Below are positions 1 through 9,970 of a stretch of 64,000 bases of DNA, piece after piece. The first letter of the stretch is position 1. Each line of letters starts with the position of its first letter. Position numbers and translations under genes: made by a program. The stretch comes from Bacteroidota bacterium (GTDB lineage: Bacteria; Bacteroidota; Bacteroidia; Bacteroidales; Lentimicrobiaceae): positions 124,001 through 188,000 of the forward strand of contig WSXX01000003.1 of NCBI GenBank assembly GCA_009773515.1, read 5' to 3'. The notes beneath the pieces were generated by a model that saw only the letters and a list, made by a program, of their open reading frames with translations, made no database searches and had not been told where the DNA came from.

Positions 1-1894
1 CTCTTAATAATTGTCCGATTAGTTTATGAACCTTTAACCATTCCGAAAAGATGATTATTTTACGGTCGGAGTTAACAACATCAAGTTTTTCAAGCAGCAT
101 ATATCTGAGCTCTTCCAGCTTTGGCGATTCGTTGGTTTCCTCGTCAATCAGATAAGTTGAATCGCACACCATGCGCATGCTGGCAAGCAGCAACTGCAGC
201 TTTTGCAGGTCATATGGTGTCATGAACTTCTTGCTGATAATACTGGCAATTCCTCTTGCATATGAAGCGTGGTAATCTGCCTGCAAGGGCGAAAGGCTTA
301 CCGGAACATTGAATTGCTGTACATTGGGCAGTTGTTCCAGTACTTTACGCTTTTCGCGACGTATCAGGATTTTGTCTAGCCGTTTATTTAATTTCTGAAG
401 ATCATAATAACCATTGATCTTATTCTGTTTAACCGGATCGAACAAACAATGCTGGTAAGAGAATTCCCACAGCGGGCCAAAAAACCAGGGGTTTATTGCA
501 CTAACCAGAGAAAATATATCAATTAGTCGGTTTTCAATGGGTGTTCCGGTAATCACCAGAACATGTTTCACCAGCAGTTTACTTACCGATGATGCAGTTT
601 TGGTTTCATAATTTTTTATTCGCTGTGCTTCATCCAGTATCAGGAAATCAAAACCGGATCTATTCAAAGACATACGGTCGCGCAAAATGGTTTCGTAATT
701 GATGATGTAGAAAAAATGATCCTCATCTTTATACTGCATTTCGCGTTCTTCGGGCAAACCTTCAATTACAAGGGCTTTTTCGCTGGTGAATTTTTCAATT
801 TCTTTTTTCCATTGTTCTTTTAATGAAGCCGGGCATACCACCAGCGTTTTGCGAAATCCGAATACCTCTTTTTTCTGAATTGCGGTTACAATTGCCTGCA
901 ATGTCTTTCCAAGCCCCATTTCGTCGGCAATAATGGCTGTTTTGCGGAATAAAGCAAATTCAACCCCTTCTTTCTGGTAAGGGAAAAGCTCTGCATTGAT
1001 CAATGAATAATCGGGGCGATACTCTTTACTCAACTTTTCAAGCATCTCTTCTTCGTAAGCTGCTTCAATCTTTTCCTGTACCTCAGGGCGTATGCGGATA
1101 AGCGGGAATGCGGCAGCTTCGTTCAAAAAACCAAGAAAAGAAATGGATTTATTGTCCTCAATAAAGCGGGCATTTTTAAAGTACCGCGAAATAAGCAACT
1201 GCTCATTCACGGGCATGGTATGTGGATAATGCCAGGTAATTTTGTAATCGTTCTGCGGATCACAGTAAATTTCAATAAACGGATAGGTTTTGTCCATCCG
1301 GTTATAAAGCGAATGATTATTCTTTAATTCCTTGAAAGCGAACATAATGTGTTTGGTGGTTCCAAGCTTGTTCAGCCGTGAATCCATGCTGTCGCTGTAA
1401 CCGGTTTCATTTTCAAAGTCTCTTAAAAATACCTTGTATTTTATACCGTTTTCGTTGGTAAGAATGTGATCACCGTATATGTTTGATGCCCATTTTATGT
1501 AATATTTGGCATTTTCGGCTTTCACACGGCGCTCATCCATTACCCGCTTTATCATTCCTTCGCGGGTATATTTTTTGTGCTCTGAAGCTTCGCGGGCATC
1601 CAGCAAACTGAGCTCATATTCAACCTGAAGGAGGCAGGCATATGAGAATCTGTCCCAACCGCTGCGTTCACCTTCTTTTAATGGAATCACATCATTATCG
1701 TAAACATCAAGTCTTATCTCAAATTGCCTGATTTCCTGAGGGTGGCTAACCATCAGCTCAAAACTGACTGCAGATTGTGAAAGTATCTGACAATCATTGT
1801 TATTGAATTGTAATTCGCCATGTATTAGTTCCGCCTTTGGAAGAACTTCTCTGACTTTTTTGATCTGTTTGAAAATGATTTCCCTGATTTCCAT
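1..1894 (-). CDS. SNF2-family DEAD/DEAH helicase, 3' end cut by window edge
   Basis: The minus-strand frame starts at ATG 1894 (protein begins MEIREIIFKQIKKV) and stays open to base 1, so the C-terminus lies outside the window. About 630 residues are visible. The N-terminal 270 or so residues are an uncharacterised substrate-side region. The SNF2 ATPase follows, with Walker A DEMGLGKT near residue 318, Walker B LILDEAQ near residue 418, and the motif III-like stretch VLVITGTPIEN after it. The beginning of the second RecA domain is present near the left edge. SNF2 proteins of this type are DNA-dependent ATPases that remodel protein-DNA or RNA polymerase complexes; the precise role here is unknown. 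There are no restriction or defence genes beside it in the visible part. The family assignment is firm. Confidence 0.9.
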   Translation of the reverse strand, partial: MEIREIIFKQIKKVREVLPKAELIHGELQFNNNDCQILSQSAVSFELMVSHPQEIRQFEIRLDVYDNDVIPLKEGERSGWDRFSYACLLQVEYELSLLDAREASEHKKYTREGMIKRVMDERRVKAENAKYYIKWASNIYGDHILTNENGIKYKVFLRDFENETGYSDSMDSRLNKLGTTKHIMFAFKELKNNHSLYNRMDKTYPFIEIYCDPQNDYKITWHYPHTMPVNEQLLISRYFKNARFIEDNKSISFLGFLNEAAAFPLIRIRPEVQEKIEAAYEEEMLEKLSKEYRPDYSLINAELFPYQKEGVEFALFRKTAIIADEMGLGKTLQAIVTAIQKKEVFGFRKTLVVCPASLKEQWKKEIEKFTSEKALVIEGLPEEREMQYKDEDHFFYIINYETILRDRMSLNRSGFDFLILDEAQRIKNYETKTASSVSKLLVKHVLVITGTPIENRLIDIFSLVSAINPWFFGPLWEFSYQHCLFDPVKQNKINGYYDLQKLNKRLDKILIRREKRKVLEQLPNVQQFNVPVSLSPLQADYHASYARGIASIISKKFMTPYDLQKLQLLLASMRMVCDSTYLIDEETNESPKLEELRYMLLEKLDVVNSDRKIIIFSEWLKVHKLIGQLLR

Positions 1895-2023
1895 ATTCTC
1901 TGGCAATTACCGCTGATTTTTTGGGTGAAAATGATTCTTCAAAAATACATATTCCCTGAAAGCACTTTTCGGTATGATGTTAACTAAATTGGCTGCTTTT
2001 CAACAATAGGGAGAAACTATAAT

Positions 2024-3970
2024 CTATCGGCGCACATAGTAAAACCAGACAAATTTATTATCTGTTGTCTGGTTCTCAAATCGTTTACTTTGATGGTATA
2101 TAACACTGTCATTTACGGTAGTTGAAATGATGCAATCCACCCCGGAATTTTTAACGGAAACTGAGCCAGTGACATTTTTCACATTAACATGTACCGGACG
2201 AAGAGGATCGGTATATGCATTTCTGAAGAGCGGGTATTCCCAGTCTTCGCGGCCCAGGATAAGTCCGATATTTTTGAAACCAAGCCGTTTGATTTCAGCC
2301 GAAACTGATTCATATTCTTCATATTGATACAGTTTATTGGCGTACATTTTTTTTACCCTCAGGTCGGTTACCGAAATATTTGTGGTAAACCTGGTTGACA
2401 GGTAAGGCCTTGAACTGTTGAAAAGTACAACCATCAAAGCATATACAAGGGATGCAATTACAGCTATTTTTAAAAACCTGATATATTTTTCGTTGATTTT
2501 AAATACATAGCAGATAAGCGGAATTGAAAGCATGAAAACCGGAGTATGTAATCTGGTATGCCAGGGTTGCCATTTCAGGTAATAACTAAAAAGAATGGTC
2601 TGGATCAAAATGACAAGTGCAAGATAAAGGATCAATCGGTTTACCCTGATACGATTTAGGATCAGCGCTTTCACAATCATGAAAAATGCAATAAGAATCA
2701 ACAGAAAGTGAAGCGGGTTGGGGGCGGTGTCTTCGTGTGTTGGAAGATCAGACGCACCCCTGTAAATTTCACCCGGGAAGTTGGTGCGAGGATCATCAGC
2801 ATCCATTCCAGCCAGTTTATGCAATCGAATAACCGCTTCTTTTGATATTCTGCTTAAAGGATATGGCCCTAAATGGTTGCTCATATTTTTAATGAAGTTC
2901 GACACAAAAATATCAGGTCCCATAATTTCATTTGCATACCGGCTGTGCTCTGCTTCGCTCACACCCAGAATATGTCCGCTCATTTGGTAATTTCTGTAAT
3001 AATGCCCTGTGTTAATTGCTATTGCAATCAAAGCAGCAGCAATTGAAAAAATTATGTAGGAATATTTCCTTGATTTAATTGTTTTTACAAGTACTGCAAC
3101 AGCAAATAAAAGCAGAACAGGCGCAAGAAATATGTAGGTAGTTCCTTTGGTAAGTATGGCAAACCCAACAGATAATCCAAGAAAAGCATAGTTTTGAAAG
3201 TCTCTCTCTCTCAACGATTTAATCGTAAAGAGTACTGTCGAGAGAATAAAAAATGAAACAACAATATCGTTTTGTGTACTTGAAGCCTGAAGTATAACAT
3301 CTGGAATAGTAATCAGCAACACTATGGCAATCCAACCGAACTGATTTTTAAGACCGATCAGATCCAGGAGCGATAACATGGCCATCAGACAAAAAATCAG
3401 AAACACAAACTGCACAGCATTTGAAAAATAATCGTTCAGGCTGAGAAGGTTGACATGAAGAATTACAAATTCCGAAAAAGGGGGTTGATACACTTGTCTC
3501 ACAATGTGAGTTGGGAAGTGGTTCAGCGATTGCTGACTTATCCAGGCAGTTATTCTGGCCAGGTGATAAGTCATGGAATCCCAGTTGTTGGGTGGGTTGA
3601 TAATACCCTGTAGAAGAACCAGCGCAAGGATAAACATCACGGCATAGAACCCAAACTTATGCAAACGCATCATTGAGGAGCTGAACCGTAAAAAACTTTC
3701 TTTCAATTTCCTGATAAGCAGTTTTAAATCTGATCGTCTGTAGTAAAGGAATGCCAGACAGCAGACTGAAACTACCGACCAGATCAACACCAATGAACTG
3801 TGATTCAGTGAATTTAAAAAGGAAGCTGCTTCTGTAATTAAAGTCAACAGTAAAGAAAACAGAAGAATACTTTTAATTGCAGTATTCTTAAAACCGTTAC
3901 GGGTAACAGTAATTGTTCCAACAGAAAGGAAAAACAGAACAAATCCAATTATTAAAATCAGTAGAGCCAT
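2024..3970 (-). CDS. GT39/ArnT-like polytopic membrane glycosyltransferase
   Basis: This 648-residue protein has about a dozen hydrophobic segments, starting with a strongly hydrophobic N-terminus. The first periplasmic loop carries NNWDSMTYHLAR near residues 127-139, placed where GT-C transferases of the PMT/ArnT type keep their catalytic acidic residue. A soluble C-terminal tail of about 100 residues follows the last membrane span, as in that fold. Such enzymes move a sugar from a polyprenyl-phosphate donor to lipid or protein at the outer face of the inner membrane. The acceptor cannot be read from sequence. It is a lone gene, 129 bases from the helicase start and divergent from the sigma factor at 4540. 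GT-C fold is likely; the exact family number is less certain. Confidence 0.75.
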   Translation of the reverse strand: MALLILIIGFVLFFLSVGTITVTRNGFKNTAIKSILLFSLLLTLITEAASFLNSLNHSSLVLIWSVVSVCCLAFLYYRRSDLKLLIRKLKESFLRFSSSMMRLHKFGFYAVMFILALVLLQGIINPPNNWDSMTYHLARITAWISQQSLNHFPTHIVRQVYQPPFSEFVILHVNLLSLNDYFSNAVQFVFLIFCLMAMLSLLDLIGLKNQFGWIAIVLLITIPDVILQASSTQNDIVVSFFILSTVLFTIKSLRERDFQNYAFLGLSVGFAILTKGTTYIFLAPVLLLFAVAVLVKTIKSRKYSYIIFSIAAALIAIAINTGHYYRNYQMSGHILGVSEAEHSRYANEIMGPDIFVSNFIKNMSNHLGPYPLSRISKEAVIRLHKLAGMDADDPRTNFPGEIYRGASDLPTHEDTAPNPLHFLLILIAFFMIVKALILNRIRVNRLILYLALVILIQTILFSYYLKWQPWHTRLHTPVFMLSIPLICYVFKINEKYIRFLKIAVIASLVYALMVVLFNSSRPYLSTRFTTNISVTDLRVKKMYANKLYQYEEYESVSAEIKRLGFKNIGLILGREDWEYPLFRNAYTDPLRPVHVNVKNVTGSVSVKNSGVDCIISTTVNDSVIYHQSKRFENQTTDNKFVWFYYVRR

Positions 3971-4539
3971 TATACCGGATTAGTAATCAATTCCACAACT
4001 TCTGGTTTAACCAGAAATACTGGTTTTCCTGAATTCCGCAAATTATAACAGATTCAAAGTCAGGATGGTTTAAAATTACAAAAATTTAATTTTAAAATTA
4101 CAAAGCACTTTTATTAAGAGAAACTTCTGAAGGAGTAGTGAATGGATTGATGATAGTAAATTGTAACCATTGGCGAGGATAGGAACCTTTTCATATTAAT
4201 TTATTGCCACTAAACGTACTAAGGGCAGGTAGTATGGAGGTTGATGTGACAAAAGAGCGAATACTAAACTTCATATTGTCACAGAAGAACTGCATTCAAA
4301 ACTCCATTTTTACACTCTTTACAGATGTTCATATATCCTATTGAGTTAAGTGGTACTATTTCATCTAAGAAACTGAATACCAGCATAATATATTCATTTT
4401 AGGCAATAGATATTACCAGATTATTAATATAATACGCTGATAATCAAATTTATAAAAATTGTGGCACGTACTAAAAAATTTATTCATACATTATCCATAA
4501 TTAAAATTAAAGAATACTTTTGTGCAAAAGTAGAGTGAT
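3971..4539. other. AT-rich divergent intergenic region without a gene
   Basis: This 569-base spacer lies between the membrane glycosyltransferase (leftward) and the ECF sigma gene (rightward). It is AT-rich with many stops in all frames and no convincing small ORF. A short perfect hairpin (AACCAG / CTGGTT, 4009-4025) lies just upstream of the glycosyltransferase. The right end holds the promoter-like element of the sigma gene. Nothing else is recognisable. Confidence 0.6.
4515..4522 (+). promoter_or_regulatory. Bacteroidota -7 element of the ECF sigma gene
   Basis: TACTTTTG matches the TAnnTTTG consensus and lies 17 bases before the ATG at 4540, implying a very short leader. No clear -33 TTTG is present about 20 bases upstream. 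It may therefore be a vegetative promoter with a weak -33 or an activator-assisted one. Confidence 0.5.
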
Positions 4540-5127
4540 ATGTCAGAGTTTGTGGTCTCGTACGAACGAATACTTCTCGCGAAGCTAAAAAACGATGACC
4601 AGTCCGCATTTACCGTTATTTTTACAAAATACTATTCCGACCTGGTTCGGTTTTCGTTCGGGTTTACACATAATGCAGATATTTCTGAAGAAATTGTTCA
4701 GGAAGTATTCCTGAAATTCTGGGAGAACCGTTCTTCACTTGATATTCACACTTCGCTCAAATCCTTTCTGTTAAAAAATGTTCAGAATCGCAGCATTGAT
4801 AGCCTGCGCCATACGGACATCACTAATAAATATATCTCTTTGGTCCTCGGCCATGCTATCCTTTCGCAAAACGACACCGAGAATTATATTTTGTATTCCG
4901 AACTTCAGGCCAAACTCAATCATGCAATGGATAATATTCCAATCCAGTATGCTGAAGTTTTCCGGATGAGCCGCATGGAAATGCTTAAATATCACGAAAT
5001 TGCTGAAAAACTCGGAATATCTGTGCGTACAGTTGAGGCACGTATAAGTAAAGCATTAAGAATGTTAAAGGAAGAGCTTAAGGATTTCCTTATCCTGGGT
5101 ATGATTATCTATCAGCTGTTTCATTGA
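4540..5127 (+). CDS. ECF RNA polymerase sigma factor, FecI type
   Basis: This 195-residue protein has the two-domain ECF layout. Region 2 carries FTKYYSDLVRFSFGFTHN and the helix EEIVQEVFLKFWENR; region 4 has KYHEIAEKLGISVRTVEARI as the DNA-binding helix-turn-helix near residues 150-172. The next gene encodes a FecR-type anti-sigma factor and the one after that an STN-domain SusC transducer, so this is the sigma arm of a FecI-FecR-SusC trans-envelope circuit. It is expected to direct transcription of the SusC/SusD and downstream genes when ligand binds outside. The ATG at 4540 is the only good start and fits the -7 element at 4515. Confidence 0.93.
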   Translation: MSEFVVSYERILLAKLKNDDQSAFTVIFTKYYSDLVRFSFGFTHNADISEEIVQEVFLKFWENRSSLDIHTSLKSFLLKNVQNRSIDSLRHTDITNKYISLVLGHAILSQNDTENYILYSELQAKLNHAMDNIPIQYAEVFRMSRMEMLKYHEIAEKLGISVRTVEARISKALRMLKEELKDFLILGMIIYQLFH

Positions 5128-5231
5128 GAACTTCCCGGGTAAATAATCTGACTCAAAAAGCCTTATTTGCTGCCTTTTTGAAAAAATGTTGTTTTGTGGA
5201 TGTGGGTTTTAATTTTTAAAACGTCGTTATA

Positions 5232-6287
5232 ATGATTGATGAAAATATGAAAAATACAAATTCCGGCTGGGTTGATAATTTAATTGTAAGTTATCTTGGA
5301 GGTAAAGCTTCAAAGGATGAAATCCTGAAGCTGGAATTGTGGGTTCGCGAATCGGATGAAAATCAAAAATATTTCGCACAGTCAAAAAATATCTGGGAAG
5401 CTACTGCCGGATTTCCAATATCAACAGATAAAGCATTAGCCAAGGTTTTAAGCCAAATAAACGCTAAGCAGAAAGGCTTGACTTTATGGCAGGTAGCGCA
5501 AAGGCTAGCAGCAATACTGTTTATACCCTTGCTCATTTCCATGCTGTGGCTTTATTCAGGGAACGAATTTAGACATTCAAACTCAAACATTACATTCAAT
5601 AAGGTAGTAGCTGCATTTGGAACATTTTCCGAACTGGAACTTCCTGATGGATCAAAAGTGTGGTTAAATGCTGGCAGCTCCCTGATGTATCCCGATAAAT
5701 TCAGCAGCGATAACCGAATCGTTCACCTGGTCGGAGAAGCCTACTTCGAAGTTCATTCCGACGAAAGTACCCCCTTTTTAGTCAACACACCCTATTTTAC
5801 TGTAAAAGCAACAGGAACCAAATTTAATGTTCGGGCCGAAAAAGATTTTCGCACACCTTCAGTAACTTTAATTGAAGGTAAAGTGGCTGTACAAAAAACT
5901 TGTTCAGATAATAACGGCAGACTGATAGCCCGGTTGCAACCTCGCCAGCACATGACTTACGATACCTTAAGCGGTGATTTTAATATTCAAACCGAAGATC
6001 CCTACAAACATTTTGCATGGAAAGATGGCAAACTCGTTTTCCGGAACGACAACATGAGTGAAGTTGCCAGAAGGATCAGCCTTCAATACAACGTGGATAT
6101 AGAAATCAGAGGAGACGAAATAAAAAAATATCGTTACAGAGCGACATTCGAGAATGAACCTTTGAGCGAATTATTGAGACTCTTGAAAATTTCGTCCCCG
6201 ATTGACTATACCGAAGTCAAGCCAGCAGCATTGCCTGATGGTACATTTTCCCGAAGAAAAATCATAATTTTTTCCATAGTTAATTGA
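5232..6287 (+). CDS. FecR-family anti-sigma factor
   Basis: This 351-residue protein has an N-terminal cytoplasmic segment of about 85 residues. A single membrane span follows (ILFIPLLISMLWLY, near 90-105). The periplasmic FecR domain comes next, with the signatures LPDGSKVWLNAGS, GEAYFEV and TGTKFNVRA. The C-terminus is a DUF4974/STN-like region of about residues 262-340. FecR proteins hold the ECF factor at the membrane and release it after contact with the N-terminal domain of the TonB-dependent receptor. It lies 104 bases after the sigma gene and before the STN-containing SusC gene, which supports that pairing. ATG at 5232 is chosen; an internal ATG six codons later is possible. Confidence 0.92.
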   Translation: MIDENMKNTNSGWVDNLIVSYLGGKASKDEILKLELWVRESDENQKYFAQSKNIWEATAGFPISTDKALAKVLSQINAKQKGLTLWQVAQRLAAILFIPLLISMLWLYSGNEFRHSNSNITFNKVVAAFGTFSELELPDGSKVWLNAGSSLMYPDKFSSDNRIVHLVGEAYFEVHSDESTPFLVNTPYFTVKATGTKFNVRAEKDFRTPSVTLIEGKVAVQKTCSDNNGRLIARLQPRQHMTYDTLSGDFNIQTEDPYKHFAWKDGKLVFRNDNMSEVARRISLQYNVDIEIRGDEIKKYRYRATFENEPLSELLRLLKISSPIDYTEVKPAALPDGTFSRRKIIIFSIVN

Positions 6288-6513
6288 TTTTGAAAAGTCT
6301 GATGCCTATGTGCTGTCTTAAATAACAATTATAAACCGGGTATTTTTCTGTTGTTGGATACCTGTTTTATTGTGTCAGAAACAAGGCTTTAATTCAAGTC
6401 ACTTTTCTAAAATCAATATTAATAGTCATTGACAAAATTGAAGTTATCTGAAAATGATAATTTCAGTTAACGGGATTTTTGTTTTCTTTTTTTACCTTAA
6501 AACTAACCAAAAT

Positions 6514-9500
6514 ATGAGACTATTTTTACTAACAGGCCTGTTCTTCCTTTTCATTTTAATGCCTGTACGGCTTGATGCACAGTCAACAAAAATAACATTG
6601 AATCTGGTTAATGTCCCGTTGAATGATGTGCTGAATGAGATCGAGAAAAAGAGTGATTTCACATTCCTAGTCAACGAGGAGGTTGTTGATGTTACAAGGA
6701 AGGTAGATGCCGTTTTTGTCAACACGGCTATAAAAGATATTCTTGACCAGCTATTCAAGGGCGAGAAAATCAAATATGTAACAAGCGACCGCCAGATTAT
6801 TATAACTCCAACCAAAAATAAAGGCGGGGATTTTCAGTCAAAAAAAGTAACCGGTAGAGTAACTGATGAAAAATCCGGTGAAACATTAATAGGTGTAACT
6901 GTGCAGATTAAGGGTACTTCCATGGGTACAACCACGTCGGTTGATGGAACCTATTCTATTGATCTACCTGCATCTGACGCCATACTTGTATTTTCCTATG
7001 TAGGCTATGAACCTAAAGAAATATCAGCCAGGGATGTTCAGGTAATAAACGTTGCAATGCATCAGGTTGCAACCGAACTCGAAAGTGTTGTTGTAACCGC
7101 CTTAGGTATAAAGCGAGAGGAAAAAGCCCTGGGATATGCAGTTCAGAAAGTTGACGGCAAGGGTTTACAAACAGTGAGATCTGTTGATGTAGGTACCTCA
7201 CTAACAGGTAAAGTAGCTGGTTTATCGGTATTAAACAGTACTGAGTTTGGTGCAGCACCTGAGCTTTATATTCGTGGAGAAAAACCGCTTTTGGTAATTG
7301 ATGGAGTTCCATACGGCAATATGACTCTGCGGGATGTTCCTCCCGATGATATTGAAAGCCTCAGTATTCTTAAAGGAGCAACAGCTTCTGCACTCTATGG
7401 TTATCGCGGGGCAAGCGGTGCAATTATGATTACTACTAAAAAGGGAAGTGTTAACAAAGGTATTTCGGTATCAGTTAACAGTAGCTCAATGTACGCGGCT
7501 GGATATCTGGCTATTCCCGAATCACAGTCAACTTACGGACGTGTTGTTAACACAGCTACCAACACGGCTGTTACCAATGGCGATGGTGCCTGGGGCCCTC
7601 CTTTGGAAGGTCAGGAAGTTATCCAATGGGATCCGATTAGCAGAACAATGAAGCCCATGCCATGGCTACCCGTAGGTAAAGATAATTTTCAGAATTTCCT
7701 TGAACCCGGATATGTCCTTAATAATAACGTCAATATTATACAGCAAGGCGAGTCAGGAAGTTTTCGTGCTTCGGCCAGTTGGGTAAAAAACAAAGGGCAA
7801 TATCCAAATTCCATGTTCGACAAATTCGCTTATAACATTGGCGGAGATATAAAACTGCGCAACTTTACATTATCATCAAGCATTTCTTACAACAAGCAAA
7901 CATCGCCTAATTTTGGTTTTAGCGGTTACACGGGATACGACCCAATGTATTCTATGCTAATATGGTCATCGCCCGATTGGAATGTACTCGATTATAAGAA
8001 TTATTGGGTAGTACCTAATGAAGTTCAGAACACCGGTTATACCGATACCAACAACAACCCTTATTTTGACAGGAACGAAAGGATCCACAGCTTAAACAAA
8101 GATATTTTTAATGGGTCACTTTCTTTGAGTTATAGCCTTGCTTCGTGGCTAAAAGCAACCCTGCGTTCAGGATTTGACACTTATAGCAACCGTCAGGTGA
8201 TACGGATTTCAAAAGGTTCACTGGTAAGTGCAGGATCTTCCACAGTACTTGAAAATGGTAGCCAGGTTTGGGGCGAAAGCAAATTGGGTTCTTACAATCT
8301 GGGTCTCGGAAGAGGTTATAGTTTTAACAACGATTTTTTACTTTCTGCCGACAAGACTTTCGAAAAGTTCACCATTGATGGATTTGTTGGTGGAACAATT
8401 TATTACCGCCAGGATGAAGGAACAGATTCGAGAACTCAGGGCGGTCTTTCTATTCCGGGATTTTACTCTCTGAAAGCTTCGGTTCTACCCGCGTTTGTAG
8501 TCTCAAATATTTACAAGCAACAGGTTAACAGTTTGTATGGGCGGTTGGCTTTTTCATGGAACCGTATGGCTTATGTGGAAGGTACTCTCCGAAACGACTG
8601 GAGTTCTACTTTATCTGAAGCAACCCGATCCTATCTATATCCATCTGTATCAGGAAGTTTTATCGTTTCTGAATTATTACAAAAAGCGCAATGGCTATCA
8701 CTTTGGAAATTACGTGGCTCCTGGACATCATCAAAAACACCTGCCGGGATTTATGACATTAATCAGGTTTTCAATATTACCAACAATGCATGGACAAATT
8801 TGACTTCTGCCTCATTGCCAGCTACTATATATAGCAGCAATGTATTTCCAGAGTCTGCTTCTACCTGGGAAATAGGTACCGCAGTTAATGTTTATAATAA
8901 CAGGGCGTCGATTGATATTTCTTACTATAATAAACGCATGTATGATTTTCTTCGGGAAGCGGATATTACTCCTGCAACCGGATATTATTACAGTTATGTT
9001 AATATCGATGAGGAAATTACCCGTAAGGGTGTTGAAGTTACTGCAAATGTAACACCAGTGAAGACGAGTAACTGGAAATGGGATATTTCAGTAAACTGGT
9101 CGAAATATGCACGGTATTACACCAAATTAGATTCTACCTACTCTGAGGACAAACCCTGGATACAGGTTGGAGAAAGAGCCGATCCTTATACCCTGTATGA
9201 TTTTCAGCGTGATCCCGAAGGCAATATTATCCACAAAAATGGGGTACCCCTTTATTCAAATTATGCATCAAAGTTTGGAAATTATGATCCAGACTGGATA
9301 TGGGGCGTAAATTCCACCCTCAGGTATAAGAACTGGAACTTCTTTGTTTCTCTTGATGGCCGGGTTGGAGGTTTAGCGCAAACTACCACCGAAATGTATA
9401 TGTGGCGCTCCGGTTCACATCCAAACTCAGTTACCCCCGAACGATACCTCGATGCTACCGTTCCCGGATCAAAAAACTATACCGGAGAAGGAGTAAAAGT

Positions 9501-9879
9501 AGTTTCAGGCTCAGCAACATACGACACCTATGGTAATATTACCAGTGATGATCGGGTATATTCTCCTAACGATGTGGCTGTAACTTACGAATCGTATATT
9601 AATACCATTCACGCAGGCACCGCCTGGGGTGGATCTCCATCGCCGCTCGAAGCATATAGCACCACTTTTTTCAAAATCAGGGAAATGTCCCTAACCTATG
9701 ATTTGCCAAAAAATATTTGCGCGAAGTTTAAATCACAGGGAGTTTCGGTATCAGCAGTTGGTCAGAATATGTTTTTGTGGTCAAAGCAATTTAAGTATTC
9801 CGACCCCGATGGGGGTTACGAAAATTTCAGCGACCCATCCATCCGCTACGTTGGTTTTAACTTAAAATTGAATTTTTAA
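6514..9879 (+). CDS. SusC/RagA-type TonB-linked outer-membrane transporter with STN signalling domain
   Basis: The open frame begins at 6454, but the start at 6514 directly precedes a classical signal peptide (MRLFLLTGLFFLFIL, cleavage near DAQS). That gives a protein of 1121 residues. In order it has an STN domain (about 25-95), a carboxypeptidase-regulatory-like domain (VTGRVTDEKSGETLIGV), a TonB-box/plug region with LGIKREEKALGYAVQKV and LLVIDGVPYG, and a 22-strand-type barrel ending in an aromatic strand (GFNLKLNF). SusC proteins import oligosaccharides handed over by SusD using TonB energy. The extra STN domain marks this one as a signal transducer to the FecR/FecI pair just upstream. 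It is followed by its SusD partner after 91 bases. Confidence 0.95.
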   Translation: MRLFLLTGLFFLFILMPVRLDAQSTKITLNLVNVPLNDVLNEIEKKSDFTFLVNEEVVDVTRKVDAVFVNTAIKDILDQLFKGEKIKYVTSDRQIIITPTKNKGGDFQSKKVTGRVTDEKSGETLIGVTVQIKGTSMGTTTSVDGTYSIDLPASDAILVFSYVGYEPKEISARDVQVINVAMHQVATELESVVVTALGIKREEKALGYAVQKVDGKGLQTVRSVDVGTSLTGKVAGLSVLNSTEFGAAPELYIRGEKPLLVIDGVPYGNMTLRDVPPDDIESLSILKGATASALYGYRGASGAIMITTKKGSVNKGISVSVNSSSMYAAGYLAIPESQSTYGRVVNTATNTAVTNGDGAWGPPLEGQEVIQWDPISRTMKPMPWLPVGKDNFQNFLEPGYVLNNNVNIIQQGESGSFRASASWVKNKGQYPNSMFDKFAYNIGGDIKLRNFTLSSSISYNKQTSPNFGFSGYTGYDPMYSMLIWSSPDWNVLDYKNYWVVPNEVQNTGYTDTNNNPYFDRNERIHSLNKDIFNGSLSLSYSLASWLKATLRSGFDTYSNRQVIRISKGSLVSAGSSTVLENGSQVWGESKLGSYNLGLGRGYSFNNDFLLSADKTFEKFTIDGFVGGTIYYRQDEGTDSRTQGGLSIPGFYSLKASVLPAFVVSNIYKQQVNSLYGRLAFSWNRMAYVEGTLRNDWSSTLSEATRSYLYPSVSGSFIVSELLQKAQWLSLWKLRGSWTSSKTPAGIYDINQVFNITNNAWTNLTSASLPATIYSSNVFPESASTWEIGTAVNVYNNRASIDISYYNKRMYDFLREADITPATGYYYSYVNIDEEITRKGVEVTANVTPVKTSNWKWDISVNWSKYARYYTKLDSTYSEDKPWIQVGERADPYTLYDFQRDPEGNIIHKNGVPLYSNYASKFGNYDPDWIWGVNSTLRYKNWNFFVSLDGRVGGLAQTTTEMYMWRSGSHPNSVTPERYLDATVPGSKNYTGEGVKVVSGSATYDTYGNITSDDRVYSPNDVAVTYESYINTIHAGTAWGGSPSPLEAYSTTFFKIREMSLTYDLPKNICAKFKSQGVSVSAVGQNMFLWSKQFKYSDPDGGYENFSDPSIRYVGFNLKLNF

Positions 9880-9970
9880 ACAAGTCAGTTTTTAATAACT
9901 TTTGTCAATCAGAATAAAAATCAATCAGTGTCAAGAGTTTTAAAAAAGAACTTCTCAAAAATAAAAAGCA

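Noticed and set aside
1-1894. Defence-island reading of the SNF2 helicase
   Set aside because: No nuclease, methylase or other defence gene is present beside it in the visible sequence.
6454-6513. Upstream ATG start for the SusC gene
   Set aside because: The 20 added residues would precede a normal signal peptide; ATG 6514 gives a standard export signal.
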